64,000 nucleotides of DNA. Source: Desulfoferula mesophila. Lineage in GTDB: Bacteria; Desulfobacterota; Desulfarculia; Desulfarculales; Desulfarculaceae. Of this stretch, positions 25,607 to 34,772 are shown one piece after another (the first letter of the stretch is position 1; each line of letters opens with the position of its first letter). The position numbers and the translations under genes are program-made. The notes beneath the pieces were generated by a model. That model saw only the letters and a program-made list of their open reading frames with translations, did no database searches and had not been told where the DNA came from. The stretch spans positions 511,501-575,500 of the forward strand of contig NZ_AP028679.1 of assembly GCF_037076455.1 (NCBI RefSeq), read 5' to 3'.

Positions 25607-26470
25607 TTGACGACACAGATGTTCATGCAGATGGCGGTGACCGGCCTGGTGCTGGGCTCCATCTATATGTTGGTGGCATCGGGGCTAACCCTGATCTACG
25701 GCATCATGCACCAGGTGAACATGGCACACGGCGTGTTCTTCATGCTGGGGGCCATGGCAACCTATTACGCCACTGAAATATTGGGGCTGCCCTATTTCGC
25801 AGCTCTCCTTTTGCTGGTGTTGATTTTTCCCTTCATCGGGGCGGCGTTTGAGCGGGCCATATTCCGCAACATCCGCCACATATGGTTAGCGGGCTACATG
25901 GCCACGGTGGGCGTGTGGATGCTCATGGAGGGCCTGGGCTGGCAGGTTTTCGGCACCGAACAAAAATCTGTTTCCTTCCCCGTGACCGGCCTGATCAAAT
26001 TGCCGGGTGGGGCGGTGCTGCCGGCCAATAAGATGTGGGTATGCCTGATCGCCATAGCCATCATGATAGGAGTCTACTATCTGGTGGGGCGCACCGCCTT
26101 GGGCCGGCAGCTGAGGGCGGTGGAGCAGAACCCGCGCGCCGCCCAACTGATGGGCATCAACTCCGACCGCGCCGTGTCCAAGGGTTTCGCCCTGGGGGTG
26201 ACCCTGGCCGCCCTGGCGGGCGGGCTGGTCAGCACCTTGTACTCGGTGGACCCCTCTTGCGGCTCCACCCCCATGCTCAAGGCATTCATTGTCATCATCC
26301 TGGGAGGGCTGGGCAACGTCACCGGATCGGTGATAGCCGCCTATATCCTGGGATTAATCGATTCCTTCGGGGGCAGTTTGTTGGGGGCCCAGGCCGGCCA
26401 CTTCATGGGTTTCGGGCTGGTGATCCTGATTCTCATTTTCAAACCGGCCGGGATCATGGGCGATGAATAG
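25607..26470 (+). CDS. ABC transporter permease, LivH type
   Basis: The 287-residue inner-membrane permease has about eight hydrophobic helices and the LivH signatures GLTLIYGIMHQVNMAHG near the N-terminus and GGLGNVTGSVIAAYILG near residue 230. The start is uncertain: TTG at 25607 or ATG at 25619, neither with a clear ribosome site. Its end overlaps the start of the next permease gene (8 nt). It forms the membrane channel with the LivM-type partner. Confidence 0.92.
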   Translation: MTTQMFMQMAVTGLVLGSIYMLVASGLTLIYGIMHQVNMAHGVFFMLGAMATYYATEILGLPYFAALLLLVLIFPFIGAAFERAIFRNIRHIWLAGYMATVGVWMLMEGLGWQVFGTEQKSVSFPVTGLIKLPGGAVLPANKMWVCLIAIAIMIGVYYLVGRTALGRQLRAVEQNPRAAQLMGINSDRAVSKGFALGVTLAALAGGLVSTLYSVDPSCGSTPMLKAFIVIILGGLGNVTGSVIAAYILGLIDSFGGSLLGAQAGHFMGFGLVILILIFKPAGIMGDE

Positions 26471-27461
26471 CAAACTGACTCCATATTTGGTCGCGCTGGG
26501 AGTAATGGCCCTGTTGGCCTTGTTCCCGTTGCTGGTCAAGTTGGTTGCGCCGGAAATGTGGGAACTCACTGCCCACATAGGCATCAAGATCCTGCTCAAC
26601 GTAGGCTTTGGCCTTTGCCTCTGGCTGATGCTCCAGGCGGGGGAGTTGAGCTTGGGCCAAGGCGGTTTCATCACCATCGGGGCTTATACCACCGGCATCT
26701 TGGTGGCCAAGTACAAGCTGATAAGCATCGTATGGCTGGGCTATTTGGCCGGGGCGGTAGCGGCGGCGATTCTGGCCTTAATGCTGGGCTACCTCATCGT
26801 TCACCTAAAGCGCATCTTTTTTTTGTTAGTCACCTGGTCCTTTGCGGAGATGCTGCACCCTGTGCTCACATCTTTTGACCACCCCTTCGGCGGGGCCATG
26901 GGAATAATCGACATCCCGGGCCCGGAAGGCCTATCCCTGTTCAGCGAGACTTGGACCGGCTATTACTACATTGCCCTGGTCTACGGCTTCGCGGTGTTGT
27001 GGATAGTCTGGCGGCTGGCCGGTTCCAAAATCGGCCTAATCAACAAATCTATAGGTCAAAACGATACCCTGGTCACCTTCTGCGGCCTCCACGTTCGCAA
27101 GTACAAGGTGATGGTTTTTGTGGTGGGTTGCTTTATCACCGGTATTGGCGGTGGCATCCTGGCCAGCTATCTCTCGGCCATATCGCCCGAGACTTTCACC
27201 TTTTTCACCTCGTTGGATATCATCATGTTCAACCTTATCGGCGGCATGGGGACTATGGCCGGCCCCATAGTGGGCGCGGTGATCTTGTCGGGCCTCAACG
27301 AATACCTGTTCGCAGTAGGCTACTGGCGCATGGTGGTCTACGGCCTGATCATCATCTTCTTTATCACCTTGCTACCCGGCGGCATGGTCTCCCTACCCGC
27401 GGTGGTGCGCGCCAGGTTCAGCCGCAAAGTCGAGAAACAGGAGGCTGCCCACCATGGCTAA
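26463..27461 (+). CDS. ABC transporter permease, LivM type
   Basis: The 332-residue inner-membrane protein has about nine to ten hydrophobic segments and LivM-type features: LSLGQGGFITIGAYTTGI (the conserved loop) and LIGGMGTMAGPIVGAVIL. It is translationally coupled to the LivH-type gene upstream and overlaps the ATPase gene downstream by 8 nt. Together the two permeases carry the substrate delivered by the binding protein at 24.3 kb. Confidence 0.92.
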   Translation: MNSKLTPYLVALGVMALLALFPLLVKLVAPEMWELTAHIGIKILLNVGFGLCLWLMLQAGELSLGQGGFITIGAYTTGILVAKYKLISIVWLGYLAGAVAAAILALMLGYLIVHLKRIFFLLVTWSFAEMLHPVLTSFDHPFGGAMGIIDIPGPEGLSLFSETWTGYYYIALVYGFAVLWIVWRLAGSKIGLINKSIGQNDTLVTFCGLHVRKYKVMVFVVGCFITGIGGGILASYLSAISPETFTFFTSLDIIMFNLIGGMGTMAGPIVGAVILSGLNEYLFAVGYWRMVVYGLIIIFFITLLPGGMVSLPAVVRARFSRKVEKQEAAHHG

Positions 27462-28218
27462 CGGCGACATCCTGCGGGTGAACAAGGTAAGCAAGAACTT
27501 CGGCGGCCTAGTGGCTTTGTCCGAGGTGAGTTTCCGGGTTAAACAAGGGGAGTTCCTGGGGCTCATCGGGCCCAATGGGGCGGGCAAGTCGGTGATGGTT
27601 AATCTGATCAGCGGCATGTACAAGCCCAACAAGGGTAACATCGAGTTCGACGGCTTGGTCATCACCGGCATGCGCCCCGACCGGATCATCAGGATGGGCC
27701 TGAGTCGCACTTTCCAGCACTCCACCTTGTTTTTCGATCTCACGGTCCGGGAAAACATAATGATGGGCGTGCGGGAGATCGGGGACATAGGGTTGGCCCA
27801 AGCCATCCTGCAATCCGCCGGCGCCCGGGCAAAGGACCAGGTCATAGGCCAACGTGCCAAGGAAGTAATGCAGCTATTGGAACTGGAGGGACAGGCCGAG
27901 GAGAAGGCGGCCAATCTGCCCTACGGCCTGCAAAAGGTGGTGGCCATCGGCATCGCCATCGCGCCCCGGCCCAAGGTGCTAATCCTGGACGAACCCCTCA
28001 CCGGCCTGGTGGCTGCGGAGGTGAATCAGGTCATGCACCACATAGCGGGCTTGAACCGACAAGGCATGACGATCTTTATCATCGAGCACAACATGCGGGC
28101 GGTGATGAGCTATTGCGCCCGTATCATGGTGTTGAGCTTTGGGAACAAGATCGCGGAGGGCACGCCCTCGGAAATCCAGAAAAACCCCGACGTAATAAAT
28201 TCATATCTGGGGAAATAA
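27454..28218 (+). CDS. ABC transporter ATP-binding protein, LivG type
   Basis: The 254-residue ATPase has Walker A GPNGAGKS (about 37-44), the LivG-type signature LPYGLQK in place of LSGGQ, Walker B VLILDEPLTGL and a switch His in IIEHN. It sits at the cytoplasmic face of the membrane in the LivHM complex. The start overlaps the LivM-type gene, and two bases separate its stop from the LivF-type GTG start. Confidence 0.93.
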   Translation: MANGDILRVNKVSKNFGGLVALSEVSFRVKQGEFLGLIGPNGAGKSVMVNLISGMYKPNKGNIEFDGLVITGMRPDRIIRMGLSRTFQHSTLFFDLTVRENIMMGVREIGDIGLAQAILQSAGARAKDQVIGQRAKEVMQLLELEGQAEEKAANLPYGLQKVVAIGIAIAPRPKVLILDEPLTGLVAAEVNQVMHHIAGLNRQGMTIFIIEHNMRAVMSYCARIMVLSFGNKIAEGTPSEIQKNPDVINSYLGK

Positions 28219-28220
28219 GC

Positions 28221-28937
28221 GTGGCCTTGCTGGAGTTGAAAGGTGTTGTGGCGGGCTACGGCCCTGCCGTGGCTCTGCATAAGATCAACCTCTCCCTTGA
28301 ACAGGGGCAACGCGTTTCCTTGTTGGGCGCCAACGGAGCGGGCAAGAGTTCCATCGTCAACGTGATAAGCGGCCTGTTGCCCATTCGCTCTGGCGAGGTT
28401 TGGTTTGAAGGCGAAAGGATCGACGGGCGCCCCGCTTACCGGGTGGTGGAACGGGGCATAGCCCAGATACCTGAGGGCCGCCTGATTTTTCCCAAGATGA
28501 GCGTCTGGGAAAATCTGGAACTGGGCTCTACCGCCTTGCGGGACAAGGAGGTCAAGGACGTCCTGCTCAAGCAGGTGTTCGATCTATTTCCCAGGTTGGC
28601 CGAGAGGCGCAAACAGCTTGCCGGAACCATGAGCGGGGGGGAGCAGCAGATGCTGGCCGTGGGCCGCGCCATGATGTCCCGGCCCAAGCTTATCCTTTCC
28701 GATGAAATTTCCATGGGTCTGGCCCCTCTGGTGGTGCGCGATATCTACGACACCCTGCTTAGGATCAACCAGGAGTGGGGGGTGACCCTGCTCATGGTCG
28801 AGCAGGAGGCCAGGCTGGCCCTGGAGGTGGCCGACACCTGTTACCTCCTGGAATCGGGGACCATCGTGGCCTCGGGGCCGGCCGAAGAAATGGCCCGAAG
28901 CGAAGTGGTGCGCAAGGTTTATTTGGCTGAGGACTAG
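28221..28937 (+). CDS. ABC transporter ATP-binding protein, LivF type
   Basis: The 238-residue ATPase starts with GTG at 28221 (VALLELKGVVAGYG); an upstream extension of the frame overlaps the LivG-type gene and is not supported. It has Walker A GANGAGKSS, signature MSGGEQQM, Walker B LILSDEISMGLAP (Ser replacing the usual Leu before the Asp, harmless) and VEQEA in place of the switch His. It pairs with the LivG-type subunit to form the two-ATPase motor. Confidence 0.93.
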   Translation: MALLELKGVVAGYGPAVALHKINLSLEQGQRVSLLGANGAGKSSIVNVISGLLPIRSGEVWFEGERIDGRPAYRVVERGIAQIPEGRLIFPKMSVWENLELGSTALRDKEVKDVLLKQVFDLFPRLAERRKQLAGTMSGGEQQMLAVGRAMMSRPKLILSDEISMGLAPLVVRDIYDTLLRINQEWGVTLLMVEQEARLALEVADTCYLLESGTIVASGPAEEMARSEVVRKVYLAED

Positions 28938-28985
28938 GACTTACCTAGCCTTTTGAACGGGCTCGGTTGCAGGGGAGTATCTGAA

Positions 28986-30314
28986 ATGCCTGGGGCAAAG
29001 AGTTCGGTTTTTTCCCGTCGCCTCGGCCAGCCGCTGCCGGTGGCTGTCTCCAGCGAGGGCGTTTGGATCGTCGATGCCGAAGGGAAGCGCTACCTGGACG
29101 CCTCCGGCGGGGCGGTGGTGGTCAACCTGGGCCACGGCAGGGCCGAGATAGCCAGGGCCGTGGCCGAGCAGTTGGGCAAGCTTTCCTACGCCCACCCCAC
29201 CATGTTCACCAGCCCGCCGGTGGAGGATCTGGCCACTGCCTTGTCCGTCCACACCCCCGGAGACCTGAACCGCTTTTACTTCATGACCTCCGGATCGGAG
29301 GCCAACGAGACCGCCCTGAAGTTGGCCCGGCAAATCCACCAGGCCCGGGGCGAGCATGACCGATCCGTTCTCATATCTCGGTGGCGCTCCTACCACGGCT
29401 TGACCATGGGGGCCCTGGCGGCGGCCGGGCGCCCGGCCTTCCGCGTTCCCTTCATGCCCATGCTCCACGACGCGGTGCACATACCTCCACCCTATTGCCT
29501 GCGCTGCTCCTACGGCTTGGAGCATCCCTCATGCGGGTTGCGCTGCGCCCTGGCCCTGGACGAAACCATCCAGAACCTGGGCCCCAAGGTGGTCTCGGCC
29601 TTTCTTGTCGAGCCGGTCAGCGGGGCTACCCTGGCTGCGTGGCCGCCACCCGAAGGCTATTTGCAACTGGTACGGGAAATCTGCAGCCGACACGGGGTGC
29701 TCTTGATCTTCGACGAGGTCATGACCGGCATGGGGCGCACCGGCGACTGGTTCGCCGGTTGCCGCTATGGGGTGACCCCAGACATTATGACCCTGGGCAA
29801 GGGGCTCACCGGCGGCTACCTGGCCTTGTCGGCCGTAGCGGTGACCCAGGAGCATTATGCGGCGGTGGAGCAAGGCCTGGGCGCCTTCAGCCATGGCGGC
29901 ACCTACAGCCATCACCCGGTGGGCTGCGCCGCCGGCTTGGCCGCGGTGCGCATCCTGGAGCAAGAGAAGCTCGTCGAGCGGGCCGAGGCCATGGGGCGCT
30001 TCCTGGGCCAACAGCTGCGGGAGCACCTAGCCGACTCTCCCTTCGTGGGCGACGTGAGGGGGGTGGGCCTGCTATGGGGTGTAGAGTTGGTGGCCGACAA
30101 GAAAACTCTACGCCCCTTTGCCCGGAGCGAAAAGGTGGCCGAACGTCTTTGGCAACACCTTTTCGAGCAGGGAGTCATCTTGTACAAGGCGGTAGGTTTG
30201 GCCGGCGTGGATGGAGACGCCTTGGTAGTGTCGCCGCCGTTTATCATCAACCAGGAACAAATCACCCTGGTGGCCGCCGCCATTAAGGAGGCCATCAGCG
30301 AGGTGCTGGGTTAA
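28986..30314 (+). CDS. Class III (omega-amino acid type) aminotransferase
   Basis: The 442-residue PLP enzyme has the class III signature with Asp in LLIFDEVMTGMGRTG and the Schiff-base lysine in MTLGKGLTGGYL. Upstream are the SGSEANETALKLARQ phosphate-binding loop and the RWRSYHG segment. Class III enzymes move amino groups from omega-amino acids, GABA or beta-amino acids. Start at 28986 (ATG) with GGGGAG 9 nt upstream. Placed between the ABC transporter and the pxp genes, it would fit a step that removes the amino group released by opening a lactam. Confidence 0.9.
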   Translation: MPGAKSSVFSRRLGQPLPVAVSSEGVWIVDAEGKRYLDASGGAVVVNLGHGRAEIARAVAEQLGKLSYAHPTMFTSPPVEDLATALSVHTPGDLNRFYFMTSGSEANETALKLARQIHQARGEHDRSVLISRWRSYHGLTMGALAAAGRPAFRVPFMPMLHDAVHIPPPYCLRCSYGLEHPSCGLRCALALDETIQNLGPKVVSAFLVEPVSGATLAAWPPPEGYLQLVREICSRHGVLLIFDEVMTGMGRTGDWFAGCRYGVTPDIMTLGKGLTGGYLALSAVAVTQEHYAAVEQGLGAFSHGGTYSHHPVGCAAGLAAVRILEQEKLVERAEAMGRFLGQQLREHLADSPFVGDVRGVGLLWGVELVADKKTLRPFARSEKVAERLWQHLFEQGVILYKAVGLAGVDGDALVVSPPFIINQEQITLVAAAIKEAISEVLG

Positions 30315-30324
30315 TCGATCGAGC

Positions 30325-31065
30325 ATGCTATACCCGAAACCCCAACTAAAGCCATCCGGGGACCGAGCCCTGCGCATCACCTTCGGGGACGAGCGCAGCC
30401 TGGAGGTCAATCGGCCGGTGCGCGCCTTGAGTGCCATGCTCGAGTCGCAACCCATTCCGGGCTTGCGGGAGATGGTCCCCACCTACGCCTCCTTGACCGT
30501 GCTCTACGACCCGGACGCTGTCGCTTTCCAGGAGCTGAAGTCGCGCCTGGCACAGATGGCCGAAGACGCCATGCGCCACCAGGACGCGGAAAACGCGGGG
30601 CGCCTGCTGCGTATCCCGGTTTGCTACCAGGGGCCTTGTGCGCCGGACATGGAATATATTTGCGGCTATACCGGCCTAGGCCCCCAGGAAGTGATCAGCC
30701 TGCACACCCAGGAGGCCTATTTCGTGTTTCAGCTCGGCTTCACCCCCGGCTGCCCCTTTATAGGCCCTTTGCAAGAGCAACTGCACGTGCCCCTGATGCA
30801 GTCGCCGCGCACCAACACCCCCAAGGGGGCGGTGGCCATCAGCGTGGGGCAAACCGTGATCTATCCCCGGGCCACCCCGGGGGGCATGCGCATAGCGGGC
30901 AGCACCCCGGTGCAGCTGTTCCAACTCGATCATTCTGACCTTACCCTGTTCAAGCCGGGGGATCGGGTGCAGTTCGCCGCGGTGGACGAAACTGAGTACC
31001 GGGCTATCCAGGCGCGGGCCGTGAATCTGTACGATGGGGTGGAGATCGTGAAAGATGACCGATAA
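30325..31065 (+). CDS. pxpB: 5-oxoprolinase subunit B (KipI family)
   Basis: The 246-residue protein has the KipI/carboxyltransferase subdomain C signatures: GDRALRITFGD, IPGLREMVPTYASLTVLYDP, FQLGFTPGCPF (the conserved pyroglutamyl-binding block) and RTNTPKGAVAI. PxpABC cleaves 5-oxoproline with ATP to give glutamate; B and C form the kinase-like half. Its end overlaps pxpC by 11 nt. The N-terminal 95 residues are typical of the stand-alone subunit. Its specificity for 5-oxoproline versus another lactam is unproven. Confidence 0.92.
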   Translation: MLYPKPQLKPSGDRALRITFGDERSLEVNRPVRALSAMLESQPIPGLREMVPTYASLTVLYDPDAVAFQELKSRLAQMAEDAMRHQDAENAGRLLRIPVCYQGPCAPDMEYICGYTGLGPQEVISLHTQEAYFVFQLGFTPGCPFIGPLQEQLHVPLMQSPRTNTPKGAVAISVGQTVIYPRATPGGMRIAGSTPVQLFQLDHSDLTLFKPGDRVQFAAVDETEYRAIQARAVNLYDGVEIVKDDR

Positions 31066-32029
31066 TCCACCCGTCACCTACCTCACGGTCCTGCGGCCCG
31101 GGGCCCTGAGTTCGGTGCAGGACCTGGGAAGGCCGGGTTATCAGAGACTGGGCATCGCCGAGTCCGGCGCCATGGACACTTATAGCCTGGTACAGGCCAA
31201 TCGCCTTTTGGGCAATCCCGATGGCGTGGCGGTCCTGGAAATGACCTTGGTGGGCCCCAAGCTGCGCTTCGAACGGGAGGGGGTTTTCGCTCTCACTGGG
31301 TCCGACCTGTCCGCCCAACTGGACGATGAAACGCTCGTGCCTGGCCGGGCCCACCGCGCCGCGGCGGGCCAAATACTTAGGTTCGGCCCCCGGCGCAACG
31401 GCATGCGCGCCTACCTGGCGGTCCCCGGCGGTTTTGCCGCCCCTTTGGTGCTGGGGAGCCGCTCCACCTATATCTACGCCGGTTTCGGGGGACCAGAGGG
31501 CCGGGCCCTGCAAAAGGGCGACCAACTTAAATGCCTGGCCGATCCCGCCTGCGCCGCGGCCTCGCCGGAGCCCCTGCCCGGAAATTTGCGCTTGCCACCG
31601 GACGGCCCCCGCGTCCTGCGTGTGATCATGGGTCCCCATGAGGACCGCTTCACCAGCCGGGGCCTGGAGACCTTCCTCAACTCCAGCTTCCGCGTCACCA
31701 CCGAGTCCAACCGCATGGGCTACCGGCTGCAAGGGCCGCCCATAGAACACTCCAACGGCCCCATAGTGGTGAGCGAGGCCACCCCCCTGGGAGCCATACA
31801 GGTCCCGGGTCAGGGGCATCCGGTGCTGTTGCTCCGGGAACGCGGCACCACCGGAGGCTACACCAAAATCGCCTGCATCGTTTCGGCGGACATCGACACG
31901 ATTTGTCAGGTGCCGCCGGGCGGCGAACTTACTTTTAAAACCGTGGGACTGGAACAGGCGCAGCAGGCCGAGCGGGACCGCTGGCGGGCCCTGGACGCCT
32001 GGCGCCCACCTCTGAAGCGAGGCGTTTGA
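31055..32029 (+). CDS. pxpC: 5-oxoprolinase subunit C (KipA / biotin-dependent carboxyltransferase family)
   Basis: The 324-residue protein has the family hallmarks RPGALSSVQDLGRPGY near residue 13, SGAMDTYS, LRVIMGPHEDRF and SNRMGYRLQGP. It partners PxpB in ATP-dependent lactam opening. It overlaps pxpB and ends 1 nt before the pxpA start, so the three genes are one translational unit in the order pxpB-pxpC-pxpA. Confidence 0.92.
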   Translation: MTDNPPVTYLTVLRPGALSSVQDLGRPGYQRLGIAESGAMDTYSLVQANRLLGNPDGVAVLEMTLVGPKLRFEREGVFALTGSDLSAQLDDETLVPGRAHRAAAGQILRFGPRRNGMRAYLAVPGGFAAPLVLGSRSTYIYAGFGGPEGRALQKGDQLKCLADPACAAASPEPLPGNLRLPPDGPRVLRVIMGPHEDRFTSRGLETFLNSSFRVTTESNRMGYRLQGPPIEHSNGPIVVSEATPLGAIQVPGQGHPVLLLRERGTTGGYTKIACIVSADIDTICQVPPGGELTFKTVGLEQAQQAERDRWRALDAWRPPLKRGV

Positions 32030-32030
32030 A

Positions 32031-32810
32031 ATGAGCGTGATAGATCTCAACTGCGACCTGGGTGAAAGTTTCGGGCCCTACCGCATGGGTTACGACCAAC
32101 AGGTGATGCAGCACATCACCTCGGCCAACATCGCCTGCGGCTGGCACGCCGGAGACCCCGTGGTTATGGACCGAACCGTGGCCATGGCGGTGGAGCTGGG
32201 CGTCAGCGTGGGGGCGCACCCCGGCTATCCCGACCTCATGGGCTTCGGACGGCGCCACATGGAGTGCTCATCGGCGGAGTTGCGCAACTACGTAATATAT
32301 CAGGTGGGAGCCCTGGAGGCCTTTTGCCGCCTACACGGGGTGGGGCTCAGCCATGTAAAACCGCACGGCAAGCTGTACCTGGACTGTCTGGACCGTGAGG
32401 AGCAGGCCATGGTAATCGCCCAGGCAGTGTACGATTACAACCCCGAGCTCATATATGTGGCCTTTGCGGGTCAGCGGGGCGAGGTGATGCGCAAGGTGGC
32501 CGCCGAAGTGGGCCTCAAGGTGGCTTTCGAGGCCTTCCCCGACCGGTCCTACACCCCCGATGGCAGGCTGACTACTCGCGATACCCCCGGCGCGGTGGTC
32601 ACTGATCCGGACCAGGTGGCGGAAATCGCCTTGCGCGTGGCCACGGAACAAAAGATGATCACCATCGACGGCAGTGCGATCGACCTGGAGGCGCAGACCC
32701 TCTGTGTGCACGGGGACACGCCCACCGCTTTGGATCTGGTCAAATCCATCCGTAAGAAGCTGACCTCGGCGGGTGTGACGGTAGCTCCCATGTCACGCTT
32801 TCTGAAATAA
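32031..32810 (+). CDS. pxpA: 5-oxoprolinase subunit A (LamB/YcsF family)
   Basis: The 259-residue protein opens with the LamB/YcsF signature DLNCDLGESFG and has ITSANIACGWHAGD, GAHPGYPD and HVKPHGKLY. PxpA is the hydrolase half of the 5-oxoprolinase complex. In the middle, AFAGQRGEVMRKVA and EAFPDRSYTPDG are as expected for the family. It is the last gene in the tight pxpBCA block; a 164-nt gap with GC-rich inverted segments separates it from the flavin reductase gene. Confidence 0.93.
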   Translation: MSVIDLNCDLGESFGPYRMGYDQQVMQHITSANIACGWHAGDPVVMDRTVAMAVELGVSVGAHPGYPDLMGFGRRHMECSSAELRNYVIYQVGALEAFCRLHGVGLSHVKPHGKLYLDCLDREEQAMVIAQAVYDYNPELIYVAFAGQRGEVMRKVAAEVGLKVAFEAFPDRSYTPDGRLTTRDTPGAVVTDPDQVAEIALRVATEQKMITIDGSAIDLEAQTLCVHGDTPTALDLVKSIRKKLTSAGVTVAPMSRFLK

Positions 32811-32974
32811 CTGGACCAGTTGAACAGAGCCGAGTTGAAACCCGGGCCCTTCGACCGGGCTCCGGCCGGGCCTGGTCCGGCCAAAGCGGAGGTGGAACCC
32901 GGAAACGCCGTAGCCTTGCCCTGGCTGACCGTGTCCCCAACCCAATGCAAAGCCAATTCTAATGTGTAGATGTA

Positions 32975-34084
32975 ATGAGCGGAATAAATAAACTGTTCAG
33001 TCCCTGGCATCTTGGTGGGCTGGTGCTCCCGAACCGCCTAGTGCGTAGCGCTACCTGGGAAGGTATGGCGGATGCCCATGGCATACCTGGCACCCGGCTG
33101 GGAGATTTGTGGGCCGACTTGGCCTACGGCGGAGTGGGCTTGATCGTTGGCGGTTATATGCATGTCTTACCGGAAGGACAGGGTCTACCGGGCCAGACCG
33201 GCATCTTCGACGATCAGCATGTTGAGCCTCTGGCCAAGTTGGTGGAAAGAGTGCACCAGGCCGGAGGCCTCATTGCTGCCCAACTGGCTCACGCCGGGAG
33301 ACACACCCATGCCAACTGGATCGGTCGCCAGCCTCTGGGTCCAAGTGGAGGCTACAACCAAGCGCTGAAGGAAGAAATTCGAGAAATGGACTCGGACTAT
33401 ATAAAAAAGGCGATACAGGCCTTCGGCCAGGGCGCTCGCCGGGCCAAGGAAGCTGGCTTCGATGCGGTGCAGTTACATGCGGCTCACGGCTATCTGATTA
33501 ACCAGTTCCTCAGCCCGGCCTTCAATCAGCGCCAGGACGAATATGGCGGCAGTTTGGAAAACCGGGCCCGCTTTTGCGTAGAGGCTTACCAGGCGGTCCG
33601 CGCCGAGGTGGGCCGGGAGTACCCGGTTTTCATCAAAATGAACAGCGATGATGGCGTGCCCAGGGGATTCACCGTGGACCAGGCAGTGAAAGTAGCTCAG
33701 GAACTGGCCAATAAGGGAATGAACGCCATCGAGGTGAGCGGTGGGGTTGCCGGTGGTGGTAAGGCCCACCGCAACGGCCCGGGACGGGTGGTGGGTGGCC
33801 CCGAAGAGGAGGGCTATTTTTTGGACAATGCCTTGGTGATCAAGGAAAAGGTGAAGGTGCCGGTGATCAGCGTGGGAGGCTGGCGGAGTGTGGGGCGCAT
33901 AACCGAAGCCCTGAACCGGCTGGATGCCATCGCCATGAGCCGGCCCTTGATAAAGCAGCCCGACCTGCCCGCTCTCTGGCGGGCAGGCGATGAGTCTCCG
34001 GCCAGTTGCGTCTCCTGTGGCAAGTGCCTGGCCACCGGACAGCAGGGAGGAATTTACTGCGCAAAGGGGCACGAGATACCTTAA
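32975..34084 (+). CDS. NADH:flavin oxidoreductase, Old Yellow Enzyme family
   Basis: The 369-residue FMN TIM-barrel protein has PNRLVRSATWEGMAD, QLAHAGRHT, the catalytic/substrate segment HAAHGYLINQFLSP and the family's NQRQDEYGGSLENRARF. The C-terminus has CVSCGKCLATGQQGGIYC, resembling the short Cys motif at the end of the single-domain FMN members. No second FAD/NAD domain follows, so it is shorter than 2,4-dienoyl-CoA reductase. Likely role: NADH-dependent reduction of a C=C bond in the same degradation route; the link is by position. Confidence 0.9.
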   Translation: MSGINKLFSPWHLGGLVLPNRLVRSATWEGMADAHGIPGTRLGDLWADLAYGGVGLIVGGYMHVLPEGQGLPGQTGIFDDQHVEPLAKLVERVHQAGGLIAAQLAHAGRHTHANWIGRQPLGPSGGYNQALKEEIREMDSDYIKKAIQAFGQGARRAKEAGFDAVQLHAAHGYLINQFLSPAFNQRQDEYGGSLENRARFCVEAYQAVRAEVGREYPVFIKMNSDDGVPRGFTVDQAVKVAQELANKGMNAIEVSGGVAGGGKAHRNGPGRVVGGPEEEGYFLDNALVIKEKVKVPVISVGGWRSVGRITEALNRLDAIAMSRPLIKQPDLPALWRAGDESPASCVSCGKCLATGQQGGIYCAKGHEIP

Positions 34085-34244
34085 CAGCCGGCTTTTCAAC
34101 ACCGCTCGGCGCCGAGGCTTCAGCTGAGGTTGTGGATTATCGGCCGAGTAGTTGACCTGCTACACTTCTAACCCTGGTCTTGATTTCAAGTCAGGAGTTG
34201 GGCTTGGGGAGAGATTTCGACGATGGCTACGGGTATCGGCAGGG

Positions 34245-34619
34245 CTAATTGGACAGCTTAGGCTCCATTGATTTGATTTCTTCCATCGTGCTGAGGGACT
34301 TTTCGGCCATTTCCCGGAACGGTGAGTACCCGTTCCACAGGTTGGCATATGGGTAGGTAGCCTGAAACGGGTCGATGCTGCTCAGATCCTTGGCCACCAG
34401 GAAGCAGTAGGGCCGGGCGATCCCGTCAGCCGGCTGGGCAATGCCGTGGCCCTTGGCCGCCATCTCATGGGATAACATCACCTTTTCTCGGTCTAAGAGC
34501 GGGAATATTTGCCTTTCTGCTTCTTCCCGGTTAGCTTCCACCCAGAAACAGTCTATGGGCTCGGCATTCCAACGCCGCTCCCTGTAAGTGCATCCGGGCC
34601 AGTACCACCTGATCAACAA
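34245..34619 (-). CDS. Hypothetical protein, 124 residues
   Basis: I do not recognise this protein. It has an N-terminal RWYWPGCTYRERRW patch, then FWVEANREEAERQIFPLLDREKVML, a Pro/Tyr-rich middle and a charged helical end. The TTG start has AAAGGGA 7 nt upstream, and the composition looks coding. It is isolated between the flavin reductase gene and tRNA-terminator copy B, so it lies at an island junction. Not a shadow of another frame. Confidence 0.55.
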   Translation of the reverse strand: MLIRWYWPGCTYRERRWNAEPIDCFWVEANREEAERQIFPLLDREKVMLSHEMAAKGHGIAQPADGIARPYCFLVAKDLSSIDPFQATYPYANLWNGYSPFREMAEKSLSTMEEIKSMEPKLSN

Positions 34620-34710
34620 GGCATATTCCCTTTAAGTTCAATTAATTATATCATGCCTGCCTTAGGCCACTTTAAGTTCAGCCGTCGCCCACAGCGGTTC
34701 ATTCCCGGTA

Positions 34711-34772
34711 CCCGTTGGGGACGCCATAGAATATCGCGGGGTTCAGCCATTGGGCTGGGCCCCGTTTTGTTT
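34711..34772 (+). repeat. tRNA-Glu 3' fragment and terminator, copy B
   Basis: Bases 34711-34726 equal the last 16 nt of tRNA-Glu (CCCGTTGGGGACGCCA). The terminator hairpin follows: CGGGGTTCAGCC (34737-34748), loop ATTG, GGCTGGGCCCCG (34753-34764), then TTTTGTTT. Upstream similarity to the tRNA stops at once. Confidence 0.9.
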
